Assembly (NCBI GenBank): GCA_018296165.2
Contig: JACKQL020000014.1
Coordinates: 248,001 to 312,000, forward strand
Direction of reading: 5' to 3'
Length of the DNA: 64,000 nucleotides
Origin: Termitomyces sp. T153
Lineage: Eukaryota > Basidiomycota > Agaricomycetes > Agaricales > Lyophyllaceae
Shown here: positions 54,617 to 64,000 of the stretch, one piece after another
How positions within the stretch are numbered: position 1 is the first letter of the stretch
How the letters are laid out: every line of letters starts with the position of its first letter
The notes under the pieces: generated by a model
The model's input: the letters and a program-made list of their open reading frames with translations, nothing else
The model's database searches: none
What the model was told of the DNA's origin: nothing
Translations under genes and position numbers: made by a program

Positions 54617-55590
54617 GACCATGTCAGCACCCACCTCTGCAGCTTGAGTGACTCTATGACCACAGATCTCATGCCCTGCACTACCAGATGCATACAATGG
54701 TGCCCACTCTGGCAGAGAACAATTTCTTCAATCTTGCCTCACCTACATCCACCTCAGTAGGGACACCTTTGACTCCAATGCATTGAAAATAGCCTGAGTA
54801 CTATTGTACATGAAGACAGGACATGCCTCCACTTATGCATTACAAGTCTTCCATCACAGAGGTGTTGGGAGTTTTCCAGACTGGGCCACCTTTGAGAAGG
54901 ACTTCCACATGGAGTTCTTCCCACTGGAACCCACCAAGACTGCAGTGTTGACACTATGCAACCAGGAGCAATATGGGCAAAGAAACATATGCTAGACAAC
55001 AACTTGTTCCAAGCTCTGGTTGAGCAAGCCACCTACCCTAATGGCCTTCAACTATGCCTCACCTTCCAGGATAACCTGCACTCTGCATTGGTCAAATACA
55101 TTAATAATTATGTGGAGGGTTGCCCAGACAATGAAAAGATTGCATCATGGTATGAGATGGCATGGAACCAGTGGCAACTCATGGAGATTTGGAGGGAGCT
55201 CTGCTGCCCACATTCCATAATGTGCCCTGCTACAATCACCAACCTCTGCTACTCCATACCCACTCACCCAATGCCTGCCCTTACTCTGGCCACCCCTGCA
55301 CTGTGCCCCCTGCTGCTGGGCATCCCCATTGATGTGGATGTGGCCAGGCAGCTCTGTGCTGTGCTGCTGTTGTGTTGGAGATGCCAGAAGCCTGGTCACT
55401 TTGCATAGCATTGTCTCTTGGGCCTAGAGGTGTGTTGCCTCTCCACAGCAGAACAGGAGGAGCTCCTCCTGCAGCTGCTAGCCATGAAGGATGCCACCAG
55501 AACTCTGTTGCTAGATGTGCCCACTCCAGAGTTGACTCCAGAGGAGACCAGCAAGTGTGTGGCACCCCTGGAGTTGGTGGAGGATTTTTA
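54617..55590 (+). pseudogene. C2 Gag
   Basis: Capsid part: KTGHASTYALQVFHHRGVGS, EKDFHMEFFPLEPTKTAVLT and SALVKYINNYVEGCPDNEKI. The nucleocapsid zinc knuckle CWRCQKPGHFA is followed by a stop (TAG) before HC at about 55,372-55,413. The Leu-rich tail ends CVAPLELVEDF at 55590. The sequence mirrors C1 22,288-23,200. Confidence 0.85.
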
Positions 55591-56357
55591 AGAGAGCAAT
55601 GGATGAGGTGTACACCTTTATTGCTGGGTGCTAACAGGTTCTCATGTCTATCAATAGAAAATGAAATTGCCTTTTCTGACACCCTTCATCCTGAGACAGA
55701 AGAACCTCAATGCTCCCCTCCAGATGTACAAATACCAACTCCACAGCCCCTACTGAGCTCCTTAATACCTTTAAGGGTCTGCCAATGTGTCCCTGCCTAG
55801 GCATGCCAAATGCCCCAACAGTATATGATGGCTTTCAGCCCATCTGCCAACTCTCTGTACCTTGATGTAGAGATTGAGACCACAGACACCCAGCAAGCCT
55901 GTAGAGTCACAGCTCTGCTGGATAGTGGAGCAACAGGACTGTTCTTGGACTTGGAGTTTGTCAAAAGTCACAGCCTGACCACACAGCCCCTCCCCAAGCC
56001 AATTCCAGTCTACAACATTGACAGAACACCTAACAAAGCCAGCACTATCAGCTCTATGGTCAACCTGGTCCTCTGCTATTAGAATCACATAGAGCATGCC
56101 ATCTTTGCCATCACCAGCTTGGGTAGACAGGACATGATCCTTGGTTTCACATGGCTCTACAAGCACAACTCTGAGATGGATTGGACCAAGGAGGAAGTAA
56201 CCATGAGCAGGTGCCCTCAGAGGTGCTCCACCTGCACCACCAAGGACAGAGAAGAATGCCAGGCTTGAGTCCGGGAACATGCAGCCATCTGTGCATGTTG
56301 TGCTGGCCCTCTCCCCATTGCAGATCTGGACCTCTTGGATCCCCCACCTCTGGCATT
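55591..56357 (+). pseudogene. C2 retropepsin
   Basis: Frame 55810-56082: CRVTALLDSGATGLFLDLEF with an intact DSGA, then RTPNKASTISSMVNLVLCY before a TAG. In other frames DMILGFTWLYKHNSEMDW follows. Ends at the LTR-D2 insertion. Confidence 0.85.
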
Positions 56358-56362
56358 CCCTC

Positions 56363-56704
56363 TGTAAACAAAGATATAAAGTAAGATCCTCAGAGTACAA
56401 CAAAGTAATTGAGATGACTTTATTATGTACCTGTAGACAGATATAAAGTAAGATCTACAGGATAATAAGTAACAAAGTATGAGAAGTGTAATAAGTCAAT
56501 GTACTCTCAGAGTCACAACAAAGTAATTGAGATGACTGAGGGACATGTGTTTTGTGTACTCTGGATATGTATGGACAGTAAAATAAGGTTTTATGTAAAG
56601 TATAGCAAACAAAGAAATGATTGTGTAATGGAGTGGCATAACATACAAAAATACAAAGAGAGTAATTTATATGAAGTAGCATGTACTGGAGGTCCAGCTT
56701 AACA
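56363..56704 (-). repeat. Solo LTR-D2 (342 bp), related to the Copia-D LTR
   Basis: Starts TGTAAACAAAG and ends AGCTTAACA. It shares the duplicated GAGATGACT modules and the CTACAGG/TGTACCTGTAGA block with Copia-D LTRs. Flanks are CCCTC (56358-56362) and TCCTC (56705-56709), a five-base target duplication with one C-to-T change. Confidence 0.85.
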
Positions 56705-58430
56705 TCCTCATAGAGAGGCCCTCTATGAGGATGACTGGAGCAGTGGCAGAGCCCTGGAGGAGGAATGCAGAGAGGAGTTTGGTGGCATACATGAGCTGGA
56801 GTTCCCAGATGAGGCAGTAAAAGTGGGGGACTGGATCTATGCTACCACCATACACCTGCTGCCCTCAATTGCAGATCTCCAAGCTAGCCAGACCACATTC
56901 CAGAGGCTGGCCCAGGCATTTGCCACCAATACCAATGCCCCAGGAGTTCCAAGATGTTGTGCCCCCCTACCTCCATGCATTTGAGGACATGTTCCTCAAG
57001 GCCTCATTTGATATGCTTTTAGAGCACAAGAAGTGGGACCATGCCATTGACTGCTGCCAGACTCCATACCCTCCAGCTATAAGGTTTACCTGCTAGCACC
57101 CAGGGAACAGGATAAACTCAATGCCTTCCCACAGGAGAACCTGAATTCCAGTTGCATTTGCTCTTACAAGTCTCCAATGGCTTCTCTGGTCTTCTTCATC
57201 AAGAAGAAGGATGGCTTGCTCTGATTGGTCCAGGATTATTGGGTTCTCAATGCCATGATGGTGAAGAACCATTACCCCCTCCCCCTCATCTCTGAGCTCA
57301 TCAACAACCTCTGGGGTGCACAATACTTCACTAAACTGGACATCCAGTGGCGTTACAACAATGTGCTCATCCAGGAAGAAGATGAGTGGAAGGCCACCTT
57401 CTGGATGAACTGGGGATTGTTCAAACTGTTTATGATGTTCTTTGGACTCACCAACAGCCTCACCACCTTTCAGACAATGATGAATGACATATTCCAGGAC
57501 CTCATTGCAGATAGCATAGTGTATGTATACCTTGACAACATTCTCATCTACACCAAGATGCTGGAAGAACACTGTTGGATCACTTGCCTCATCCTGGAGT
57601 GCCTCTGCCAGCACCAACTCTACCTCAAACTGGAGAAGTGTGAGTTTGAGCAGACCTGGATCAAGTATCTTGGTCTGATCATCTCACACAGAGCCACAGA
57701 GATGGATCCAGTGAAAGTGGCAGGTGTGGTAGAGTGGCCAGAGCCCAAGAACAAGAAGGAGGTACAGGTATTCCTCAACTTTGCAAACTTCTACCAGAGA
57801 ATCTTCAGGACTTCTTGCACTATGCCCACCTGCTGTTTGACCTCACTGGGAAGGACCTTGTGTGGAGTTGGAGACCTCTGGAGCAGGTGGTCTTTGATGC
57901 CCTCAAGCTCACAGTCACCTCTGGACCCATCCTCCTCTTCCTAGATGACAACTCCCCCTTCCAGATGGAAACCAACAGCTCCAAGTTCACTATGGGGGCA
58001 ATCCTCTTGCAGCAATCTCTAGAGAATGGGAAGTGGCATCCAGTGGCCTTCTACTCTAAGAGCCTAAATGCAGTGGAGCAGAACTACAAAATCTATGACA
58101 AGGAGATGCTAGCTATCATCCAGTTGTTTGAGGAGTGGCAGCACTTTCTAGAAGGTGCATGGCACAAGTTTGAGGTCTAGACAGATCACAAGAACCTCAA
58201 ATACTTCCAGGCAGCCAAGAAGCTCAACTGCTGACAGGCCTGATGGTCCCCCTACCTTGCCAACTTTGACTTCTTGCTGCACCACAAGCCTGGCTGGAGC
58301 ATGGGGAAACCAGACTCCCTATCCCAGAGAGAGGACCATGGCATAGGGGGGGAGGATAATAGCAACATTGTGCTTCTCCACCCAGAACTGTTTGCAATCC
58401 AGGCCATGGAGGCTCTAGCTGTCAACAGAG
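56705..58430 (+). pseudogene. C2 reverse transcriptase and RNase H
   Basis: Upstream blocks FQDVVPPYLHAFEDMFLKAS and ASLVFFIKKKDGLL. RT frame 57225-57944: VQDYWVLNAMMVKNHYPLPL, FTKLDIQWRYNNVLIQEEDE, FKLFMMFFGLTNSLTTFQT. The catalytic block is YLDN at 57528-57539 instead of YLDD. RNase H frame 57734-58180: PFQMETNSSKFTMGAILLQQ, WHPVAFYSKSLNAVEQNYK, EMLAIIQLFEEWQHFLEGAW, and a stop where TDHKNL should follow. Confidence 0.9.
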
Positions 58431-59992
58431 CAGAAATGGACATTCTCTGGGACATCTGGTGGGGAAATTGGGATGGTCAGCAGGAGGAACTTGTGGTGCA
58501 GGCAGCTTGCATGCTGAAGTCAGGGTGTACTACTAGTGCTAAGTCAGTTTGCACAGACAAATGGGCCCTCTGGGATGGAATCCTGACCTTTAGAAATCAT
58601 ATCTATGTGCCCAATGTTCCAGAGCTCCAGCAGAGGATTGTGGAGCAACACCATGACTCCTGCATCATAGAGCACCCTGGACATTGGAAAACACTGGAGC
58701 TGGTATTGTGGAATTACTAGTGGCCCCAGATGTCCCAGTATATTGGATCCTACACTAGTACATGCAATCTATGCCTCCAGACCAAGTCCCAATGTCACCT
58801 CCCCTCCAGATAGCTGCATCTGTTACCTGTGCTGGTGGAATAATGGAGCATGGCATCTGCAGACTTCATCATGGAACTCCCCAACGCCCATGGTTATGAT
58901 GCAATCATGGTAGTGATGGACTCATTCAGCAAGTGAGCACACTTCATTCCAACTCACACTACCTGCTCTGCCATGGGTGCTGCAAACCTGTACTGGAGGA
59001 ACATCTGGAAACTCCATGGCCTCTCCAATGCTTATGTCTCTGACTAGGGGCTGCAATTCATGGTAGAGTTTACCAGGGAGCTCTACCAATTGCTCAGAGT
59101 GAAACTTCACACCTCCACCACCTACCATCCACAGTCTAATGGCCAGACTGAGTGCATAAACCAGGAGTTGGAGCAGTATTTCCACTTGATCTGCAATAAA
59201 TGCTAGGATGACTGGGATGAACTCCTCCCTGATGCTGAGTTCCAGTACAACAACCACATTCATGCATCCACCCAGTTCTCCCCATTCTTCCTTGACACTG
59301 GACAGTACCCACACATGGGCTTTGAACCCCAGGCCCAACCTTTGGAGAACAAGGTGGTGAACAAGTTTGTGGACCAGATGAGGAGGTCACAAGAGGAGGC
59401 TTGAGTGATGCTAGCAAAGGCAAAGGACAACATGATGCATTACTACAACTGTGGGAGGACCCCAGAGCACAAATACCAGCCCAGAAATCAAGTCTATCTA
59501 GATGCCTCTAACATTGCAACCACCCAGCCCTCAAAAAAGCTGTTGTACCATCAGCTGAGACTGTTCATGGTGGAATGATAGGTAGGGCCCCTGGCCTATC
59601 AACTCTGGCTCCCCATGGGGATGCATCAGCTCCATCCAGTGTTCAATGTGGTCAAACTGACTCTGGCCCTGAAAGATCCTATTCTGGGGTGATGCCCACC
59701 ACCCCCACCACCCCCAGTAGTGATCAACAACAATAAGGAGTACAAGGTGGAGGAAATACTGGATAGCTGTTTATTCCAGAGACAACTACAATACAAGGTG
59801 AAGTGGAAGGGCTACAGGATCGAGGATATCTCCTGGGAACTATAGAAGAATGTCCACACCCCCAGAATTGTCATGGAGTTCCACAAGAGACACCCAAATG
59901 CTCCATGCACCATCCAAGGGATCTACCCTATCTTGCAGGGGGACAGGGTGATCAGGGACTTCTTTTACCCTGTGCATTGAGATGCCACATGC
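58431..59992 (+). pseudogene. C2 integrase and chromodomain
   Basis: Zinc-binding region HHDSCIIEHPGHWKTLELVL and TCNLCLQTK (about 58,650-58,785). The core begins [20 protein letters not shown], and later SK is followed by TGA before AHFIPTH (arginine CGA expected). Then TTYHPQSNGQTECINQELEQ carries the catalytic Glu, followed by AEFQYNNHIHASTQFSPFFL and the tail QLHPVFNVVKLTLALKDPIL. The chromodomain EYKVEEILDSCLFQRQLQY and KVKWKGYRIEDISWE ends at about 59,900 with VMEFHKRHPNA. Many stops. Confidence 0.85.
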
Positions 59993-60006
59993 TAAAGGGG
60001 GGGTGA
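59993..60006 (+). promoter_or_regulatory. C2 polypurine tract
   Basis: TAAAGGGGGGGTGA directly before TGTCAGGGAAC of the 3' LTR. Confidence 0.85.
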
Positions 60007-60376
60007 TGTCAGGGAACTTCCATTTCTGATCTCCACAACCTGTTCCAGCACCTCTGCAGTTTGTTTGACATCTCTGGGGCTCATTCCAGAACCCTGGAGA
60101 TCTCTGGAGAACTGCAGAGTTGTCCATATTACCTCATTAATCATTATCCTAGGGTTAGGATTAGCTCTGGCATACTATACAGTATGTCCCACACCTCCAC
60201 TGTCCACTGATATGCTGCACCAAGCAGCAGGGATCCTTAGACTTGTTCTCTTTCAGATTCCCCTCTGCTAGGTGATTAGTTACTGATTGTACCATCATCT
60301 ACTCCACTAATATACTTTGGATTCCCCTCTGCTAGCTGCGTGACTCTGATTTATTGCTCTGGAGGTTGCCCTTACA
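60007..60376 (+). repeat. C2 3' LTR
   Basis: 370 bp, TGTCAGGGAAC to TTGCCCTTACA, the reverse complement of the C1 LTRs. Immediately followed by E2 Gag sequence. Confidence 0.95.
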
Positions 60377-60822
60377 GAGCCCTATATGAAGAGTCTTCTC
60401 TACTCCTCAATAGTGTTTCCACCATTGTGGAGTTGATCTGGCCTTCTGCAGCAATTGGGAAGAATTGAAATCCTTCCAGCCTCAGCACTGTGGGCACATA
60501 CAAAGAGGTTTTCCCCTTGTCTGATGATGCCACTGCACCTCCTGGCTCTGCTGTTGGGTACAGTCAAGTAGAGGGCCCTTGCATGCCCTTCACTGGCATG
60601 CCCTCCTGACCACCTGCAGATGGTTATACCAGAGTGACTGCTGGCAGTCCTCCTGGCATCACAGCACTCTCCCTGCCCCTGTCATGGTGGCAAATTCTGA
60701 TGTCCCATGTGGAGCACTCTTCAATGCTCCATTGAACTCTGTCTTGAACTTAGGCCCAAGCACCTGACCTTCCATGGTCACCACTGTGCACATTGTGGAA
60801 GGTGTATGTCAAAATTTGAATG
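60377..60822 (-). pseudogene. E2 Gag fragment
   Basis: Aligns with E1 28,406-28,862 (for example GTGGGCACATACAAAG and CTTCCATGGTCACCACT). It is the N-terminal Gag portion next to LTR-E2. The rest of E2 is absent because C2 lies against it, suggesting that C2 inserted into E2 or recombined with it. CpG-poor. Confidence 0.8.
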
Positions 60823-61148
60823 TGCTAATCACAACTAGTGGCAGTGAACTTCTTTTTTAGAAGTTTGGGTTTTCTCCTCATAAATGAGTTATCACTCATT
60901 TGACTTAAATCACTCATTTGACTTAAAAAATGTAACATTTTGGTTATAGGTCACACAGCTTATGGTTCACACAATGTAAGTCAAAACTAGTCAATAGGTC
61001 TGTCTACAAAGTATGAAGTAAGGCACTGCCTTATATAAGTAAGAGTATAGTACTTTGAGGGATAGCATTATGTGACACTATCATTATAACTAAATAAATA
61101 ATATATACTAGGGACATATGTAAAGTGTGTAATGGCTGCTCCATTACA
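60823..61148 (-). repeat. LTR-E2
   Basis: Matches LTR-E1, ending CTCCATTACA. Carries an extra partial duplication of TCACTCATTTGACTTAAA near 60,892-60,925. Right neighbour is LTR-A3. Confidence 0.8.
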
Positions 61149-61720
61149 ACTATCCCCTTTCTTATACTATACTTACAAACAGTATAAATACTGCCTGTAC
61201 ATAGAGACTACATATGCAACAAACAGAGTACCATTTCCCCCTCTCTCTCTCTCTCTCAACAACAACTTAGTGACAGTCTTGCCAACCTTGACTTTGACTC
61301 AGTGTGATACCAACTGCAGGTGCCCTTAGTATTATTTTGATTTATCAATGCTAGTGACTACAGCTAGTGACTAGTTTGTGTTCATCCCCCTTCCAGTCTC
61401 TTTATTGTCACTCCCCCTTTTCTCTTCCCAACTCCCTTTTCACCATTTAGTTTGCTCTTCCTTAGCAACCCTTTCACCTTCATTTATTTTTCCTTTCTTT
61501 ATCTAGTGACCCTCCATTACCATCTAGCAACTTAGGCTAGTGTTAGTGACTATTTCCACTCATCATTCACACCAAACTATTGAGCTCTCATTCTCTGGAA
61601 TAGTTACTGACTCACCCTCATTATTAACTTTTCCTACTGCCAGCTACCCTATCTAGTGACTAGTGTTAGGTCTTCTTTTTAAGTTTCCTACATGGCACTA
61701 GGTGGCATAGGAGCACATCA
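61149..61720 (+). repeat. LTR-A3, 5'-truncated
   Basis: The 3' part of LTR-A in inverted orientation to A1/A2: promoter block AGTATAAATACTGCCTG at about 61,181, a CT-microsatellite at about 61,243-61,257, and the end GGAGCACATCA at 61720. Confidence 0.85.
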
Positions 61721-61824
61721 CCAAACCACCCCCAGAGCACTAGGTTATAAGCATAGGACATCACATCCACCTAGTAAGGACTTGCCCAGTCAAGCTGAGC
61801 CCCCATGGTCAGTGGAACCTGACA
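61721..61824 (+). repeat. LTR-B3, terminal fragment
   Basis: The last 104 bp of LTR-B in inverted orientation to B1/B2, ending GTGGAACCTGACA. CpG positions of B1/B2 are TG or CA here. Confidence 0.85.
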
Positions 61825-62742
61825 GTCTGGACTTTGGATCTAGAATGACAAGGCTGAGACCTTTCTTAGTAGCAATCACTAGCAACATTTCCTGGCAACA
61901 ACACTGCTTCATTTCTAAAAAGGGATATATTGAAAACCATGTGATTTCTTATCATTTTTCTTAGTGAGCTCACAAAAATACTTGAATGGTGTCTACACTT
62001 CAGGTATTGACATTGGAAATGCTCTTTTCTTGTGATTGACAATTTGTATGCATTATATTGACATTGCATACATATACTTGGTTACCAGACTAACATCCAG
62101 TATGTATTATAAACATTTTGGCAGATGCCATTACTGGTAGTAACTAATGTTTTCTTTCTAAATACTATACCTACAAACAGTATAAATACTGCCTGTACAT
62201 AGACACAAAAAACAACAAACAGAATACCATCCCCCCTCACTAGCTCTCAGCTTACCAGCTTCAGATTTCTTGTTGCTTTCTCTCTCTCTCTCTTGTCATT
62301 GCCAACAACTTAGCAACAGTCTTGATGACCTTGACTTCAACTTAGTGTGGGTACCAACTGCAGTACCCTTAGCATTATTTTGACTTGGTGACACTAGTGA
62401 CTAGTTTGCATTTGTCCCCCAGTCTTTGTTAACCTCTTTTATTCCTTGTTCCCAACTCCCCTTTTTACCACTTAGTTTCCCTTTCTTAGTGACTCTTTTG
62501 CCTTTGTTCTTTTCTCCCCCACCTATCTAGCAACCTTTTGTTACCAACTAGTGAGTTAGGCTAGCAATAGCAATACTTTTCACTTATTGTTTACTCCACA
62601 CCTATTAGCTCTTGCTTTCTGGAACAGGTTACTCACTTGTCCCCTATTAACTTCCTATTGCCAGCTACCCTATCTATTTGCTAGTGTTTAGGTCTTCCTT
62701 TTGGTTTCCTGCATGGCAGCTAAGTAGTATAGGAGCACATCA
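61825..62742 (+). repeat. LTR-A4, 5'-truncated
   Basis: Covers all but the first 200 or so bases of LTR-A. Landmarks are GTCTGGACTTTGG (as in A1 inverted), CTTCAGGTATTGACAT, the promoter block TATAAATACTGCCTGTACAT (62,181-62,200), a CT microsatellite near 62,280, and the end GGAGCACATCA at 62742. Confidence 0.85.
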
Positions 62743-63973
62743 ACAGATCTCCTTCAGGGACAGCAGGTCTGGTGGCAGGACTTGTTGGAGCCACACAGAG
62801 TAGACAGGTGTTGGTTATGATCAGTTGGCAGGTCATGGTGATATACTGATGGGATCTGATGAGAATGCAGGCCACCCCAGGGTCATTTTGATGTTCTGGA
62901 CTGGTCAGGTAAGTTGTGGTGACAAGTCAGCAACATACATTGGGATCAGAAACAGTGTTGGGGGGGGGGAGGGGGGGTCCAGGGACTTGGGAGGAGAAGG
63001 GGAAGTGACAGGGCCCACAGGAAACATGTCAGGAATTGCTAGGGGGCCATCAGGGTTTGCCAGGAAAGTGTCAGAATTAGTTGGGGTGAGTGCTATGGGT
63101 GAACAAAGGTCAGGTGAGTCAAGGGGGTGTTGAAGGGGCGCGGTGGCTCAGCTGGCACCATTGCATCCCATAGTGGGTCACATGATCTGCAAGTGCAAGG
63201 TCAGGGTTTTGACTCTGACTGAGTGCACCTGTGTGGAAAACACCTTAGACACCACATGGGTTATTCAACGCCACCGGAATCCATCAATCCTGTAGTCATG
63301 CAGGAGAGGAGCAGACCAGTTTGGCTGCTGATCCAACAATGGGGACACCCGCCCAGCTACCCATGATGAGATCACTGAGGGAACCTTCTCCCTATGGACC
63401 AGAAAAAGGTCCATGGGCCTTGGGAGATCCTGGGAAATTAGAAGGAAGCATGACCAAAAATGAAGAAACCAATTGGCTTGCAGCAAGAGCATTGTGTACC
63501 TCACAAGGGAAGTCGTTTCGAGCAGAGTTGTAATTGGGAGGGAAAGCAACCATTACACCAAGAGTACTGGAGGGGTGGTGCCAGAGTCATATGGCCTAGG
63601 CCGGCTTTGGCCATTCGGCTCATGCAAGAATGCGGTATTGGGAGTATACTGGCACTGGGATGGTTTGGGGTTTAGAGTTTGTGGGCCTCGTAGATCACTG
63701 GCTACTAAGCAGTGATGAGCGCAATAGTCAAAAGGAGATGGGATGGAATGTTAACAACAGATGCGGGCCGAGGTTAAGCTTAATAAGCACTCAGCACGGT
63801 ACTGGTAGCACCTTACATACTATACCCCATGTATTCGGCGCTGAAATAAATACCCCCCCATAATGGGTACGGGCTTGAAAACTAAGAGGGTGTTGGAGGG
63901 GGTGTTGGAGGGGACTCTGAGGGAGTGGTGTGGCTTGGGGAGAGGTCTGGAGGTCTGGGAGTGGGTCATAACA
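62743..63973 (-). repeat. LTR-B4, interrupted by a SINE-like element
   Basis: LTR-B sequence at 62,743-63,134 (TGATGGGATC, CCATCAGGGTTTGCCA) and 63,886-63,973 (ending GGGAGTGGGTCATAACA, where B1 has GGGTCGTGACA-type ends). The starting part is missing. CpG-poor, in contrast to the insert. Confidence 0.8.
63135..63885 (+). mobile_element. SINE-like element with tRNA-derived head, CpG-rich
   Basis: Starts GGGGCGCGGTGGCTCAGC. The A-box TGGCTCAGCTGG lies at 63,144 and a B-box-like GGGTTTTGACTC at about 63,205, tRNA spacing. About 750 bp long with no coding frame of note. The tail is AT-rich, ending near TTGAAAACTAA. GGGTGTTG is found just before (63,125-63,132) and just after (63,888-63,895), a probable target duplication, although LTR-B is itself repetitive there. 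CpG is plentiful throughout, so it is young. Confidence 0.7.
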
Positions 63974-64000
63974 GGTGTAGGGCATAACAGGTGGTATGTC
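63974..64000. other. Window end, unresolved
   Basis: 27 bases after LTR-B4 with GGCATAACAGGTGG repeating the LTR end GTCATAACAGGTG. Too short to classify. Confidence 0.3.

Larger units (their letters stand above)
54590..60376 (+). mobile_element. Gypsy C2, chromovirus, 5'-truncated, with solo LTR-D2
   Basis: Plus-strand copy of the C family: Gag (54617-55590), protease (55810-56357), RT/RNase H (56705-58430), integrase and chromodomain (58430-59940), PPT, 3' LTR (60007-60376). The 5' LTR and leader are missing. Solo LTR-D2 interrupts it between protease and RT. Frames are heavily broken. Confidence 0.9.

Overview
The window reads as a transposon-packed block from a filamentous fungus, most likely an Agaricomycete (mushroom) basidiomycete. 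This is inferred from chromovirus-type Gypsy elements, Ty1/Copia elements with half-tRNA primer sites, Tad1/I-like LINEs with RNase H, very short introns (about 47-64 nt), and a kinase-like gene of the type expanded in mushrooms. I ran no database searches. Roughly 90% of the window is transposable-element sequence, nested several layers deep. No element in it looks autonomous.

Layout. 1-575: CpG-bearing flank with a TATA box, a possible first exon and a perfect hairpin. 576-1395: fragments, including a piece of a Gypsy LTR. About 1.4-12.7 kb: a plus-strand LINE (family G) split by a complete Copia element (Copia-1, 3029-8245, target duplication ATATT). 12.70-24.00 kb: a minus-strand chromovirus (Gypsy C1) split by a second Copia element (Copia-D, 15708-20860, target duplication GATGT). 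24.0-29.2 kb: a minus-strand Gypsy (E1) cut inside its RNase H. 29.2-34.9 kb: unfamiliar repetitive genes, a cluster of six tRNA-like modules including an exact 210-bp tandem duplication, and an eroded fragment of a protein kinase C gene. 34.9-37.2 kb: the only ordinary genic patch, a spliced kinase-like gene plus the stub of a tandem paralogue. 37.2-50.8 kb: two copies of a second LINE family (F1, F2), one carrying LTR-A1 and the other a young solo LTR (B1). 50.8-54.6 kb: LTR-B2, a repetitive cysteine-cluster ORF and LTR-A2. 54.6-60.4 kb: a plus-strand chromovirus (C2) with a solo Copia-type LTR inside. 60.4-64.0 kb: LTR and gag fragments of the same families, and a SINE-like element inserted in LTR-B4.

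Unifying theme. Base composition tracks history. The kinase gene, the 5' end of LINE F1, LTR-B1 and the SINE keep many CpG dinucleotides, whereas most element copies and the protein kinase C fragment have almost none. The two LTRs of Copia-1, identical at insertion, now differ mainly where one has TG and the other CA. This is the signature of independent decay of the same ancestral CpG on opposite strands. The same decay explains many TGA stops and the loss of a reverse-transcriptase catalytic aspartate (YxDD to YxDN or xNDD) in five of the eight reverse transcriptases compared. The picture fits a cytosine-methylation or RIP-like repeat defence acting on CpG. Elements with CpG intact would be the most recent arrivals or lie outside its reach.
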